Assembly (NCBI RefSeq): GCF_002368195.1
Contig: NZ_AP018178.1
Span: 9,828,205 to 9,892,204 of the forward strand
Direction: 5' to 3'
DNA from: Calothrix sp. NIES-2100
Lineage (GTDB): Bacteria; Cyanobacteriota; Cyanobacteriia; Cyanobacteriales; Nostocaceae
Length of the DNA: 64,000 bases
Shown here: positions 34,014-42,421 of the stretch, one piece after another
How positions within the stretch are numbered: position 1 is the stretch's first letter
Layout of the letters: every line of letters starts with the position of its first letter
Program-made: the position numbers and the translations under genes
The notes under the pieces: generated by a model
What the model was told of the DNA's origin: nothing
Seen by the model: the letters and a program-made list of their open reading frames with translations, nothing else
The model's database searches: none

Positions 34014-35774
34014 ATGAAAAATAATTCTAAATCGGATAGTTGGATTGGCCGAGCAATTGGCGATCGCCAGCGTTATCGGCTAGAAAAACGTTTAGGCGCA
34101 GGCGGTATGGGCGACGTTTTCTTGACAATGGATACTTTACTCGGTCAGCAAGTAGCTCTAAAGCTGCTGAAAGATAACTTAGCCAACTCCAGCGAATTGA
34201 GAAAGCGTTTTGAACGTGAAGTAGCGGTGTGTGCAGCACTCAGAAGCGATCACATTGTGCAAGTTAGCGACTATGGCGTTACATCTGAAGGTTATCCTTT
34301 CTTCGTCATGGAATATCTGCGGGGACAAAGTTTAGGACAACTACTAAGGCGCGAAAGCCAGCTACCTTTAGAAAGAATACTCCGCATTACAACTCAAGTT
34401 TGTGACGGCTTACGTGCGGCGCATCAAGGTGTAACTCTCTGGAGGAACAACGCCACAATTAGCGAACATATCACAGTGGTTCATCGGGATCTCAAGCCAG
34501 ACAATATCTTTTTAGTACCGACAACTTTGGGAGAGTTAGTGAAAATTCTCGACTTTGGTATTGCTAAAATCCGCGAAGACACAACGGAACATACTAAATT
34601 AACAAATATGTTTTTGGGCACGTATCACTATGCTGCTCCCGAACAGTTGGAAGTGCAAGCAAATATTGATGGACGTGCAGACATTTATAGTTTAGGTATT
34701 ATTATTTATGAAATGCTCAGTGGTGTTGATCCGTTTGGGTTAGGTTTAAATTCTCAAAAAATCAGCGAAATTTCCTGGGCTTTAGCTCATACTTCTAAGC
34801 CTCCAGTGCCACTGCGATCGCGGCTTGGTTTATCTAATTTATCACCAGAACTTGAAGCAGTAGTAATGCGCTGTTTACAAAAGTCTCCTGATGAGCGTTT
34901 TGCTAATGTAGAGCAGTTAAAACTGGCTCTGCAAAATGCTATTAGTCAAGTAGAAAATTCTGACGTTACTATAGCTGAAAATCGAGGTAAGATTGCACAG
35001 AGTGATAATGATCTAACTTTTAGACGAGAATCGAATTTTCAAGAATTTTCCCAAGATAAAACTGTTAAGCGACCACTTGATAATCAAGCTAATTCTGAAG
35101 ATAAAACTGTTAATAAATCATCCAACTTGCCACCAAACTATGATGACGTAACAATTCAGCAACCTTTTGTTTCTCAGCAAGAATTGAAGGATGAAACTAT
35201 TGAAGAACCTTTGGTTGCTAAACAAGAATTTAACGATGGTACGATTCAGCAATCATTACCAGCTAGAGTAGAATCTGATGAAAACACTGTAAGGCGACCA
35301 CTAAGACCAGTTGAGCAGGACATTGCCAAAGAGATTTTAGCACTAGAGCCGGACTCAATCAGTGAGATTCTGGCAGAAGTTATAGGCCCTATAGCTACTA
35401 CTTTAATCCGAGAGATTAAACCGCGATCGCATAGTACTCAAGAACTTTTAGAAAATCTCATTCTTTATCTTTCTCCCAAACAACGAAATGAGTTTGAGAA
35501 AAAAGCAATAGCCTGGAGCCAAAAAGCTTCTAACCCTACTCAAAGCTGGTCAACTCATCCATATATCTGGGATAATCCAGCGATTAATAGTAGCTTTTTA
35601 CGTAAATGCGAAGAAAATTTAGCAGAAGTTGTTGGCCCCATAGCTGGTTCACTTATCCAAGCTGTTTTAACATCTCATCCACAAATTTCTCCAGAGCAAC
35701 TGGTGAGTTTGTTAGCTAGAGAAATTCCTGATATCAAGAAAGCCGATAAATTTTCTCGGCAAATGTTCAAATAA
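34014..35774 (+). CDS. Hanks-type Ser/Thr protein kinase with D-x-T-[V/I] motif ladder
   Basis: A 586-residue protein. The kinase domain (about 20-305) is complete: LGAGGMGDVF, the VALKLL lysine, VVHRDLKPDN near residue 155, LDFGIAK near residue 179 and GTYHYAAPEQL. From residue 317 to 425 a linker repeats short motifs (DVTIAE, DKTVKRP, DKTVNKS, DVTIQQP, DETIEEP, DGTIQQS, NTVRRP), mostly 15 residues apart. They look like phosphothreonine sites for FHA binding. The C-terminus (440-586) has two copies of a helical unit centred on LAEVxGPIAxxLI. No membrane helix is seen. It probably phosphorylates itself and CIS components; the partner FHA proteins are at 22002, 32004 and 44458. Confidence 0.92.
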   Translation: MKNNSKSDSWIGRAIGDRQRYRLEKRLGAGGMGDVFLTMDTLLGQQVALKLLKDNLANSSELRKRFEREVAVCAALRSDHIVQVSDYGVTSEGYPFFVMEYLRGQSLGQLLRRESQLPLERILRITTQVCDGLRAAHQGVTLWRNNATISEHITVVHRDLKPDNIFLVPTTLGELVKILDFGIAKIREDTTEHTKLTNMFLGTYHYAAPEQLEVQANIDGRADIYSLGIIIYEMLSGVDPFGLGLNSQKISEISWALAHTSKPPVPLRSRLGLSNLSPELEAVVMRCLQKSPDERFANVEQLKLALQNAISQVENSDVTIAENRGKIAQSDNDLTFRRESNFQEFSQDKTVKRPLDNQANSEDKTVNKSSNLPPNYDDVTIQQPFVSQQELKDETIEEPLVAKQEFNDGTIQQSLPARVESDENTVRRPLRPVEQDIAKEILALEPDSISEILAEVIGPIATTLIREIKPRSHSTQELLENLILYLSPKQRNEFEKKAIAWSQKASNPTQSWSTHPYIWDNPAINSSFLRKCEENLAEVVGPIAGSLIQAVLTSHPQISPEQLVSLLAREIPDIKKADKFSRQMFK

Positions 35775-35820
35775 TTAATAAACTTTAAATATGTATTGTT
35801 ATTAAGAATTTAACAAATAA

Positions 35821-35848
35821 CTAGGAGCGTATATCTGTGCGCCCCTAG
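35821..35848. repeat. Dispersed palindrome after the kinase gene
   Basis: CTAGGAGCG and CGCCCCTAG pair (one G-T) around a 10-nt spacer, 46 bp past the kinase stop. It is a member of the same intergenic palindrome family and a possible terminator between the convergent genes at 34014 and 35942. Confidence 0.6.
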
Positions 35849-35941
35849 CAAATAATTGATGTGTCGCAAATATTATTGTAATTGCTATACTTTATGATAA
35901 GTTTCGACATCAAAACTTGTTAATTAAGCCTAAAGTACAAA

Positions 35942-36901
35942 TTACGGCTTAGTATTATTTTTTTGATCGATAATTCTCATTGCTATTTCTAAGCTGGATT
36001 TCATTCTATTAAATGATGCTGCAAGTGTACCAATTTCATCATTAGACTTTTGTTCAAAATCAGAATTCAGTTTGCCCGTACTAACTGCTTGAGCCAGCTT
36101 GGATATTTTCGTAATTGGTTTAATCACCGCTTTCTTCAGTAAAAGATTAATAACGATGATTACTAAAGCAAATATAGCAGCTTGTACTCCCATTGCTAGC
36201 CACCAGTAATGATTAGCAGTCCGAAGAATTCTCTCAGCAGGCACATAAATCATTTGAGCAAAAATAGTCTTATTAAGTTCCCAGCCAAAACCATTTTTGT
36301 CTCCATAAATAGCTAATTGACTCTTAGGAGCTTTATCTGGAGTTGAGTGGCATTGTAGGCAACTGGAATCGTCTAAATTTAGCCGTCTAGCAATGTAAAA
36401 GGCCCTACCTTTAGGAAGAGAGCGAAAGCCTGAAGACATTGAATTGTCTGGATCTTTACTAAATTGATTAATTAGCTGTGTTTCAAAACTATCAGCTAAG
36501 TCCTGCTTATTAGTTGGATTAATGGCAGCTTCTTTGTAAATAAAGTCTTCATATTGGGGATTTATGCGAATATTTTCAAATACTGCCCTGGCAGAAAAAG
36601 ATGCTACTGTTTCTGGGATAAAGACTGGACTGGTATCTAATTTAGATTCCAACAGAGGAATAATATTGTTTGTAGTGTAGTTTCTAACAGAATTCATTGA
36701 TTGCAAGAAGTTATCTGCTTGAGTAATTACAGATGCCTGTGCTCTCTGGTTGAGTATATTGGATAAAACAGCACCACTAATAACAATACTTCCCAGAAAA
36801 ACTAGCATTAAAAGAAAAGTGAACTTATTAGCTAGCTTCAGGTTATCTAAAAGTAATTTGAATTGATTAACTAATTTATGATTGTTTAGCATATTATTCA
36901 C
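35942..36901 (-). CDS. Tll0287-like c-type haem sensor with HAMP domain
   Basis: Of 319 residues, a membrane helix at about 27-48 precedes an extracytoplasmic Tll0287-like (DUF3365) domain with haem-c motif CLQCH at residues 181-185. A second membrane helix (about 233-253) leads to a HAMP domain (KKAVIKPITKISKLAQAVSTG, read in pieces) and a short coiled tail. No kinase or cyclase output domain is attached. The protein probably passes a redox or gas signal to a partner through HAMP. Its place beside the Ser/Thr kinase and the Ig-like membrane proteins suggests redox input to the CIS; this is inference. Confidence 0.88.
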   Translation of the reverse strand: MNNMLNNHKLVNQFKLLLDNLKLANKFTFLLMLVFLGSIVISGAVLSNILNQRAQASVITQADNFLQSMNSVRNYTTNNIIPLLESKLDTSPVFIPETVASFSARAVFENIRINPQYEDFIYKEAAINPTNKQDLADSFETQLINQFSKDPDNSMSSGFRSLPKGRAFYIARRLNLDDSSCLQCHSTPDKAPKSQLAIYGDKNGFGWELNKTIFAQMIYVPAERILRTANHYWWLAMGVQAAIFALVIIVINLLLKKAVIKPITKISKLAQAVSTGKLNSDFEQKSNDEIGTLAASFNRMKSSLEIAMRIIDQKNNTKP

Positions 36902-36960
36902 TTAATTCAATAAAAAGTGGTTGGTCAATAATTATCAGAACGTTAAGTTAACTTAAATTA

Positions 36961-39207
36961 CTAACGTTTGTTATTCACATTGGGTGTTAATGGTACTAGT
37001 GGAGCAGGGGCACCATTTGTATTGACATTCGGTGTTAACGGCACTGGCAGACCATTAGAACCAGAACCAGGAGTAGAATTATTAACTTTGATAGAAAATC
37101 CTCTGGAATCTTTATTACCAAACTTATCAGTTGCTAACAGTTGAATTGAGGAAGGGAAAGCTTGATTAGCTGTCAGCACTTTTGAACCTGAAAGGGGGAC
37201 ATTACCAAAGGGATCGAGTTGAACGCTAGCATCTTGACCTTCTACTTTCCACTGTATAGTTACAGGTTGGTTAGGCTGAAGAACTATATTTGGTTCCTGG
37301 CTACCGTTAATTGTGAAAGAGATAATCTTCAGTGGTTTGGGTAAAATATTAATCGTAGACTGGGCTGTTTGAGTGTTAGGTTGCTTACCAGGATTCGAGG
37401 AAAAAGCTTTTAATTCAAATGTGTATTGTCCAGGTTCGGGAGTATTTAAAGGAACATTTTGACAAGAGAGAGTTTGATTGCCTGGCTGACATAATTTCTT
37501 CAGTTGATTAGGTGTATAGCTTGCTAAAACAGTTTCGGTTCCATTCTCTGCTTTGCTGACAACTTGTAATTGCGATAGTTGCTGATAATTTTGAATTTGC
37601 CAGCTTAAATTCATGGCATTGCCTGACATATATTGGCTTTTATCTAGCTGAAAATTGATAATGGTAGGATCTGGTTTTTCCTTGATTGAAACTTTAATAT
37701 TTCCAGTAGTAGCAGCTTTGTCTTGACCGCGAGCAAAAACTTGTAGGTTAAAAGTATAATCACCTGGTTGTGTAACGCCTGTATCGTAGTTGAAACAAGA
37801 TAATATTCTGTGTTGTGTTTGGCATTCTTCCTTAAGCTTAGGAGGAATACCTTTGTCAAAATTAAAATTTTGCGGTGCGCTAGGTACTGGCCCAGTATTA
37901 TCGATTTCTATTTTAGAAATTTGCTCATAGTTACGAATTTGCCAATCAAGACGTACTTCGTCACCTTGAATGTAATTGACGCTATCTGATATAAAATAAA
38001 TTAATTTTGGCGGTGTTGGAGGTTTGAAGAATAATAACCATACTAAAAAAGCTAACTCTCCTAAACATCCTAAAATCGTTAAAATTATGGGAATAAATTG
38101 CCACCAAGGGCGAGCATTCCAAATTAAAGTTCCTTCAGGTAATTTATCTGGTAGAGGTATTTCTTCTTTATCTTGAATAACGACGACAAAGTTGAGTGGA
38201 AGTCCGGCTCCAAAAAGTGGTCTTCGCCACCAAGGTTTGGGATTTACTGTGAGATGAACGTTAAAGCTTTTATTAGGTAATAATCTTATTTTAGAAGGCT
38301 CACATTTGAATTTAAATAATTGTTCTTCTTCTCGGCTTTTTATACTAATTTTTAATTCTCGCGGTGTGTTACCTTGATTAGTCAATTTGATTTGATATTC
38401 ACCAGAACTATTGCTGACTTTTCCGCGTAAGGTAATCAGTTCCACATTTAATTTATGTACTGGAGGAATTTGGATATATACCAAATCAAGCAGGACTAAG
38501 TTAGGAGAGTTTGCAGAATATAAGCGAATTGTGGGCGAGTAATTACCTGCAAAAGTATCTGTAGGTGGATGAAATTGTACCAAAATACGTTCTTGGGAAT
38601 TGGGATTTAGTTCTAGTCCACTGGAGCCGGATAGTAAACCAGGGCCTTCCACCCCTGTAGCGGCGTAACGTATTGTGTACCATTGGTCTTCTAAATCTGG
38701 ACAGGTGAGGCGGAAGCGGTCAACTCTATCTGAACGGTTATCAACCTTCACTTCTATTTGCAAAGGTTCTTTAGGTTTAATGATGGCTGGATTTCTAGGA
38801 TTTGTGGCAGGTTTTAGGGAAAATGTGGGGTCGTTAACCCGAACCGCAGTATGCTCTTTTAGCATCACTTTCAGTTGGCGCGGGAACTGTATCGGTGTAT
38901 CTTCGGGAAAATGCTCTGGAGCATCTACGACTAGGGTGTAATCATAAGTTCCCGGTAGAGCATCAATGGGAATTTCAAACTCAAAGGTTAATTCACTATT
39001 TTGTTGTGGCCCCAAAGCTAAACGTTCTCTAGGAGAAGAACACCACTGCTGTAAAGTGTCGGAGGCTTCATCAAAAAATACATCAATGACAGCACCTTGA
39101 GAACTTTGATTGCTAACAACAACATAGACTGCAACGATTTCTCCAGGCATTCCGAATTGTATACCTGGTGGGTCTATAATCACTGAAAGAGGACTGAGCT
39201 TTTGCAT
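36961..39207 (-). CDS. Ig-like repeat membrane protein of the CIS locus
   Basis: A 748-residue protein with no signal peptide. About 355 N-terminal residues form several beta-sandwich, COG1470-like domains (FGMPGEIVAVYVVVSNQS, later IKPKEPLQIEVKVDNRSDRVDRF, read in pieces). A single membrane helix follows (about 370-392). Past it come three more Ig-like repeats beginning FxxDxxxYxxGxxxxLxWQIxNY (residues about 400-690), then a Pro/Asn tail. It is encoded 12 bp downstream of the related WD40 protein at 39220. The topology suggests a membrane anchor or receptor. The N-terminal domains resemble the extra domain of Cis12, so it may tie the baseplate to a membrane. Confidence 0.75.
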   Translation of the reverse strand: MQKLSPLSVIIDPPGIQFGMPGEIVAVYVVVSNQSSQGAVIDVFFDEASDTLQQWCSSPRERLALGPQQNSELTFEFEIPIDALPGTYDYTLVVDAPEHFPEDTPIQFPRQLKVMLKEHTAVRVNDPTFSLKPATNPRNPAIIKPKEPLQIEVKVDNRSDRVDRFRLTCPDLEDQWYTIRYAATGVEGPGLLSGSSGLELNPNSQERILVQFHPPTDTFAGNYSPTIRLYSANSPNLVLLDLVYIQIPPVHKLNVELITLRGKVSNSSGEYQIKLTNQGNTPRELKISIKSREEEQLFKFKCEPSKIRLLPNKSFNVHLTVNPKPWWRRPLFGAGLPLNFVVVIQDKEEIPLPDKLPEGTLIWNARPWWQFIPIILTILGCLGELAFLVWLLFFKPPTPPKLIYFISDSVNYIQGDEVRLDWQIRNYEQISKIEIDNTGPVPSAPQNFNFDKGIPPKLKEECQTQHRILSCFNYDTGVTQPGDYTFNLQVFARGQDKAATTGNIKVSIKEKPDPTIINFQLDKSQYMSGNAMNLSWQIQNYQQLSQLQVVSKAENGTETVLASYTPNQLKKLCQPGNQTLSCQNVPLNTPEPGQYTFELKAFSSNPGKQPNTQTAQSTINILPKPLKIISFTINGSQEPNIVLQPNQPVTIQWKVEGQDASVQLDPFGNVPLSGSKVLTANQAFPSSIQLLATDKFGNKDSRGFSIKVNNSTPGSGSNGLPVPLTPNVNTNGAPAPLVPLTPNVNNKR

Positions 39208-39219
39208 ATTATTGACCCT

Positions 39220-41418
39220 TTATGTTGAGCGGTGAAGTTGGACTCGAAAAGCATCATCACCACTGACAACTATGGTTCCTTGGACATCTTTAGTGACATC
39301 AATAGTATTGATTTGAGAAAAACCTCTATAAATCTCCTCACCGTTGGGTGCTTTTGTCCGATCTAGTTTTTGATCGCTAGTTAACGGCCAAAGGAGTATT
39401 TTGCCATCGTCGCCAGCACTGATGAGTTTGCTACCATCGATGGTGAATGCAATACTTCGTACTGAAAGTTTCGTAGCACGCCAGCGATCGCGTAGTTGAC
39501 ACTGCTGTTGAGTGAGATTAGTTGTAGACTGAGTCTGCGGTGAATTTGTCTGACACTTGTCTAAATCCCATAAGGAAATAAAACCATCAGAGTCGGAAGT
39601 TGCTAGTATATGGGAACCTGGAGCAAAATCTACACTCCAGATGTAGTCTCCATCTCCACCATTTAACTCTGGTGTTGAAAGTTGTCTTTGGTTCGCTTCA
39701 AGATTGTTCGGGTTCATTAAAATCACACGCTTAAAATTGCCCGCTGTCACCAAAAGATTTTCATCTTCGCTCAAAGCTAAAGCGCGTATTGGATATTTCA
39801 GGTCTTTGCCTAAATCAGTAATTTCGGGGTTAGATGCAAAGTTAGTACCTGGCCCTGGTCTTTTCCACAGCCTGAGTTTACCGCTACCATGACCACTAAA
39901 TAAGTTAAGAGAATTTTCGGTAAAAACCAAAGCAAAAACGCGATCGCTTGTTTGATCGTTGGGATCGTGCAGAATATTTTCGCGATCGCGTGTCCGCACA
40001 TTCCAAAATTGGATCTCGCCATCTTCTAAACCAGCCGCAATGCGATCGTCATCTTTTGGCATGAATCGTAAGGTTCTCACTGGTTTACCAATAATTGCCA
40101 ACAAACCCCGAGGATTTGGTTTTTTTCCATTACAACCAACAACATTAGGAGCGATCGCCATTCCTTTGGGGTCTATACGGTTGCCATCAACTGACCAAAT
40201 ACGGATTGTACAGTCGTCTGAGCCACTTACCACCGAGAAAGCATCGCCGCTAAAGCGAACAGAGTTCACGATATCAGTATGTCCAATAGGTTCAGGGATG
40301 AGCAGAAGTGCTAACAGTGCTGCCAATAATGCTAATAAAGTCAAAAGTAACCACAATGGAACTATCGGTAAAACTTTTAAATCTAGAGTTTGGGTTGTGG
40401 GGTCTGTACTTCCCAAACGCTGGTCTGTAAGCGCAGTTCTAGCTTCCAAGCGCAAAGTTTTTGCCAATCCCACCCAAGGACGTTGCGTCGTCACATTCAG
40501 AAGAACTTTTGTTGTATCTCCAATAGTTAAATCGGCATTTTCCGGCACAACTTGATAAGTGCATTTTCGTTTATCTCTGCCTTGAAGTTGCACATTTACT
40601 TGTTGGTAAAGATTGCTGGTATTTTTGAAAAATAGTTGAAATGTTGCTGTTTTAGACTGCCAATCAGGTAATAATTTTTGATGACTTGGTAGCGTTTGTT
40701 TTTGTGGTGTGGCGCTAAATCCAACATAACCCACTGGCAAGACTTCCAAAATCCCCGCCACGGAAATTGGCGGACTATTGCGGCTAGTTGCTTTCACAAT
40801 CAAGGAATAATCATCGCTAGGCGCTTGAGTCATCGCTGGCGGCTGACATTGGAAAGAAATTTCCACCTGTCCACCTGCTTCTAAGAGCAATCTTCTTTCT
40901 GCGCTACCGATTATCCAAGAAGAATTAAGACCTTCAACACGAAGTACAGTCTCAACTTCAATCGGACTCAAATTCTTCACCCGCACTGGAATATCAACAG
41001 AATTGCGAGGATAGACTTGAAATCGCTGCACTGGTAATTCCACATTTAATAATGTGGAAATTTTACCTGGCTGAATAATCAAACGCACTAACAGCTTACG
41101 TTCTTCACGTAACTGAGGTGAAAAGATTCTCACTGTCAGGTTTACAGTACCTACAAATGCAGGTAAAGGCGTATCAAAAATTTCAACTTGAAATTCAGTC
41201 ACACCACCCGGTGGTTTAGCTGCTGCAACTTCTGGTGTAAGACGATACCATTGAGAACCTGAACTTTTACTAGCTCCGGCTGCTAAAACCTCTAATTGAA
41301 AAGCAGCAAATTGCTCGCTACCATTAATCACGGTTACGCCAAAAGTCGCTGGTGAGCCACCAGGCTTAAAAGTAACGCTTTGAGTAGAGAGATTAGCATT
41401 AACGATCCGGTTTTCCAT
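39220..41418 (-). CDS. Ig-like / membrane helix / WD40 protein of the CIS locus
   Basis: A 732-residue protein. Three Ig-like domains occupy about residues 1-345 (QSVTFKPGGSPATFGVTVING at the start, read in pieces). A membrane helix rich in Leu/Ala lies at about 350-372 (LWLLLTLLALLAALLALLL), followed by a C-terminal WD40 propeller (about 375-730) with GHTDIVNSVRF, SGSDDCTIRIWSVDG, ISLWDLDKCQ and SAGDDGKILLWPL. It pairs with the 36961 gene. The propeller is a protein-docking platform on the opposite membrane side from the Ig domains. A role in anchoring or sensing for the injection system is inferred from location only. Confidence 0.78.
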   Translation of the reverse strand: MENRIVNANLSTQSVTFKPGGSPATFGVTVINGSEQFAAFQLEVLAAGASKSSGSQWYRLTPEVAAAKPPGGVTEFQVEIFDTPLPAFVGTVNLTVRIFSPQLREERKLLVRLIIQPGKISTLLNVELPVQRFQVYPRNSVDIPVRVKNLSPIEVETVLRVEGLNSSWIIGSAERRLLLEAGGQVEISFQCQPPAMTQAPSDDYSLIVKATSRNSPPISVAGILEVLPVGYVGFSATPQKQTLPSHQKLLPDWQSKTATFQLFFKNTSNLYQQVNVQLQGRDKRKCTYQVVPENADLTIGDTTKVLLNVTTQRPWVGLAKTLRLEARTALTDQRLGSTDPTTQTLDLKVLPIVPLWLLLTLLALLAALLALLLIPEPIGHTDIVNSVRFSGDAFSVVSGSDDCTIRIWSVDGNRIDPKGMAIAPNVVGCNGKKPNPRGLLAIIGKPVRTLRFMPKDDDRIAAGLEDGEIQFWNVRTRDRENILHDPNDQTSDRVFALVFTENSLNLFSGHGSGKLRLWKRPGPGTNFASNPEITDLGKDLKYPIRALALSEDENLLVTAGNFKRVILMNPNNLEANQRQLSTPELNGGDGDYIWSVDFAPGSHILATSDSDGFISLWDLDKCQTNSPQTQSTTNLTQQQCQLRDRWRATKLSVRSIAFTIDGSKLISAGDDGKILLWPLTSDQKLDRTKAPNGEEIYRGFSQINTIDVTKDVQGTIVVSGDDAFRVQLHRST

Positions 41419-41624
41419 ACACCATCTGCATATAAGCAGCAGTTTGATTGTGAGTTGCTGTTCTCACTTTATGGTGTCATTTTAATTAGTCTAATTTCAT
41501 ATACATTAGTCGGATTTTTTATAGGTTTTATAAAGGTATGATGTTAAATAATCCATTTTTAATGGATGATTAAGGAAAATTAATATATAGATTCCAAAAA
41601 TTTTTGCAATACATCAATAATTTG

Positions 41625-41650
41625 TAGGAATACACAAATGTGTGTTCCTA
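41625..41650. repeat. Dispersed palindrome before the second Pvc16 gene
   Basis: TAGGAATACACA and TGTGTGTTCCTA form a near-perfect 12-bp stem with a 2-nt loop and one G-T pair. It overlaps a GTG at 41642 that would be the most upstream start of the next gene, which argues for the ATG at 41690 instead. Confidence 0.65.
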
Positions 41651-41689
41651 GCGATCGCCATTTTTTACAGATTAAAAATAATAAATAAT

Positions 41690-42313
41690 ATGCGTAATAC
41701 AATTGCTATGGCATCTGTAACTGCTGTGCTGAAAAATGTAGTTGAAAACGGATTAACTAGTGACCCAATCACAGCCAGCATCGGTGACATTCTTGTAACA
41801 GCAATACCACCCGACCGCATTACTGTTGGAGTAGATGAACATTCTCAAATTAACCTGTTTCTTTATCAAGTGACGCAAAACCGCAATGCTGACTGGACAT
41901 CCGGAGAACTGAAACAGCGTATTACCCAATCACAAAAAGAACAACGCTCTAAAAATCCGCCCCTAGCACTTGACTTGCACTACTTACTAACAGTTTATGG
42001 CGGCAAAGAATTTCAAACAGAGCTATTGCTTGAATATATTATGCAGTTATTTTATGACCTACCAATATTGACCCAGGATGTTATTTATACTGCTTTACAA
42101 AATACTCTCACTGTCAACACTTCTAACATTTTATCTCCAGTGCTTGCCTCTACATCTGTTTCTACTTTAGCTGAACAAATCGGTTCAATAAGAATTAGCC
42201 CAGAGTTTTCTAACATGGAAGAAACTTCAAAGCTTTGGTCTATGCTGCAAACGCAGTATCGCCCATCAATTGGCTATCAAGCATCAATGGTGTTAATTAA
42301 AAATAATTCGTAA
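41690..42313 (+). CDS. Second Pvc16/DUF4255-type protein
   Basis: The frame opens at a GTG (41642) within a palindrome; the ATG at 41690 or 41708 (MASVTAVL) is more credible, giving about 200-207 residues. It matches the DUF4255/Pvc16 N-terminal domain: VTAVLKNVVENGLTSD, IGDILVTAIPPDRI, INLFLYQVTQNRNADW and LALDLHYLLTVYG. It lacks the carboxypeptidase-like tail of the 27078 protein. It is probably an alternative or additional cap/terminator subunit. It stands alone, convergent with the Cis15 ATPase. Confidence 0.85.
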   Translation: MRNTIAMASVTAVLKNVVENGLTSDPITASIGDILVTAIPPDRITVGVDEHSQINLFLYQVTQNRNADWTSGELKQRITQSQKEQRSKNPPLALDLHYLLTVYGGKEFQTELLLEYIMQLFYDLPILTQDVIYTALQNTLTVNTSNILSPVLASTSVSTLAEQIGSIRISPEFSNMEETSKLWSMLQTQYRPSIGYQASMVLIKNNS

Positions 42314-42325
42314 TTCGTAATTCGT
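42305..42325. repeat. Tandem heptamer AATTCGT x3
   Basis: Three exact copies of AATTCGT overlap the end of the second Pvc16-type gene. The same heptamer unit is found at 11460-11487. Confidence 0.8.
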
Positions 42326-42343
42326 AATTATAAAAAAATAACG

Positions 42344-42383
42344 TATAACCAGGTTAAAGATAAAAATCTTTAACCTGGTTATA
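42344..42383. terminator. Bidirectional terminator
   Basis: A perfect 17-bp inverted repeat (arms 42344-42360 and 42367-42383, core AACCAGGTTAAAGA) has a 6-nt AT loop. It sits between convergent genes ending at 42313 and 42422, with A- and T-rich flanks. This is the clearest intrinsic terminator in the window. Confidence 0.85.
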
Positions 42384-42421
42384 TTTTACCTTTAAATATG
42401 ATTGTTTTTTCTAATTTTGAT

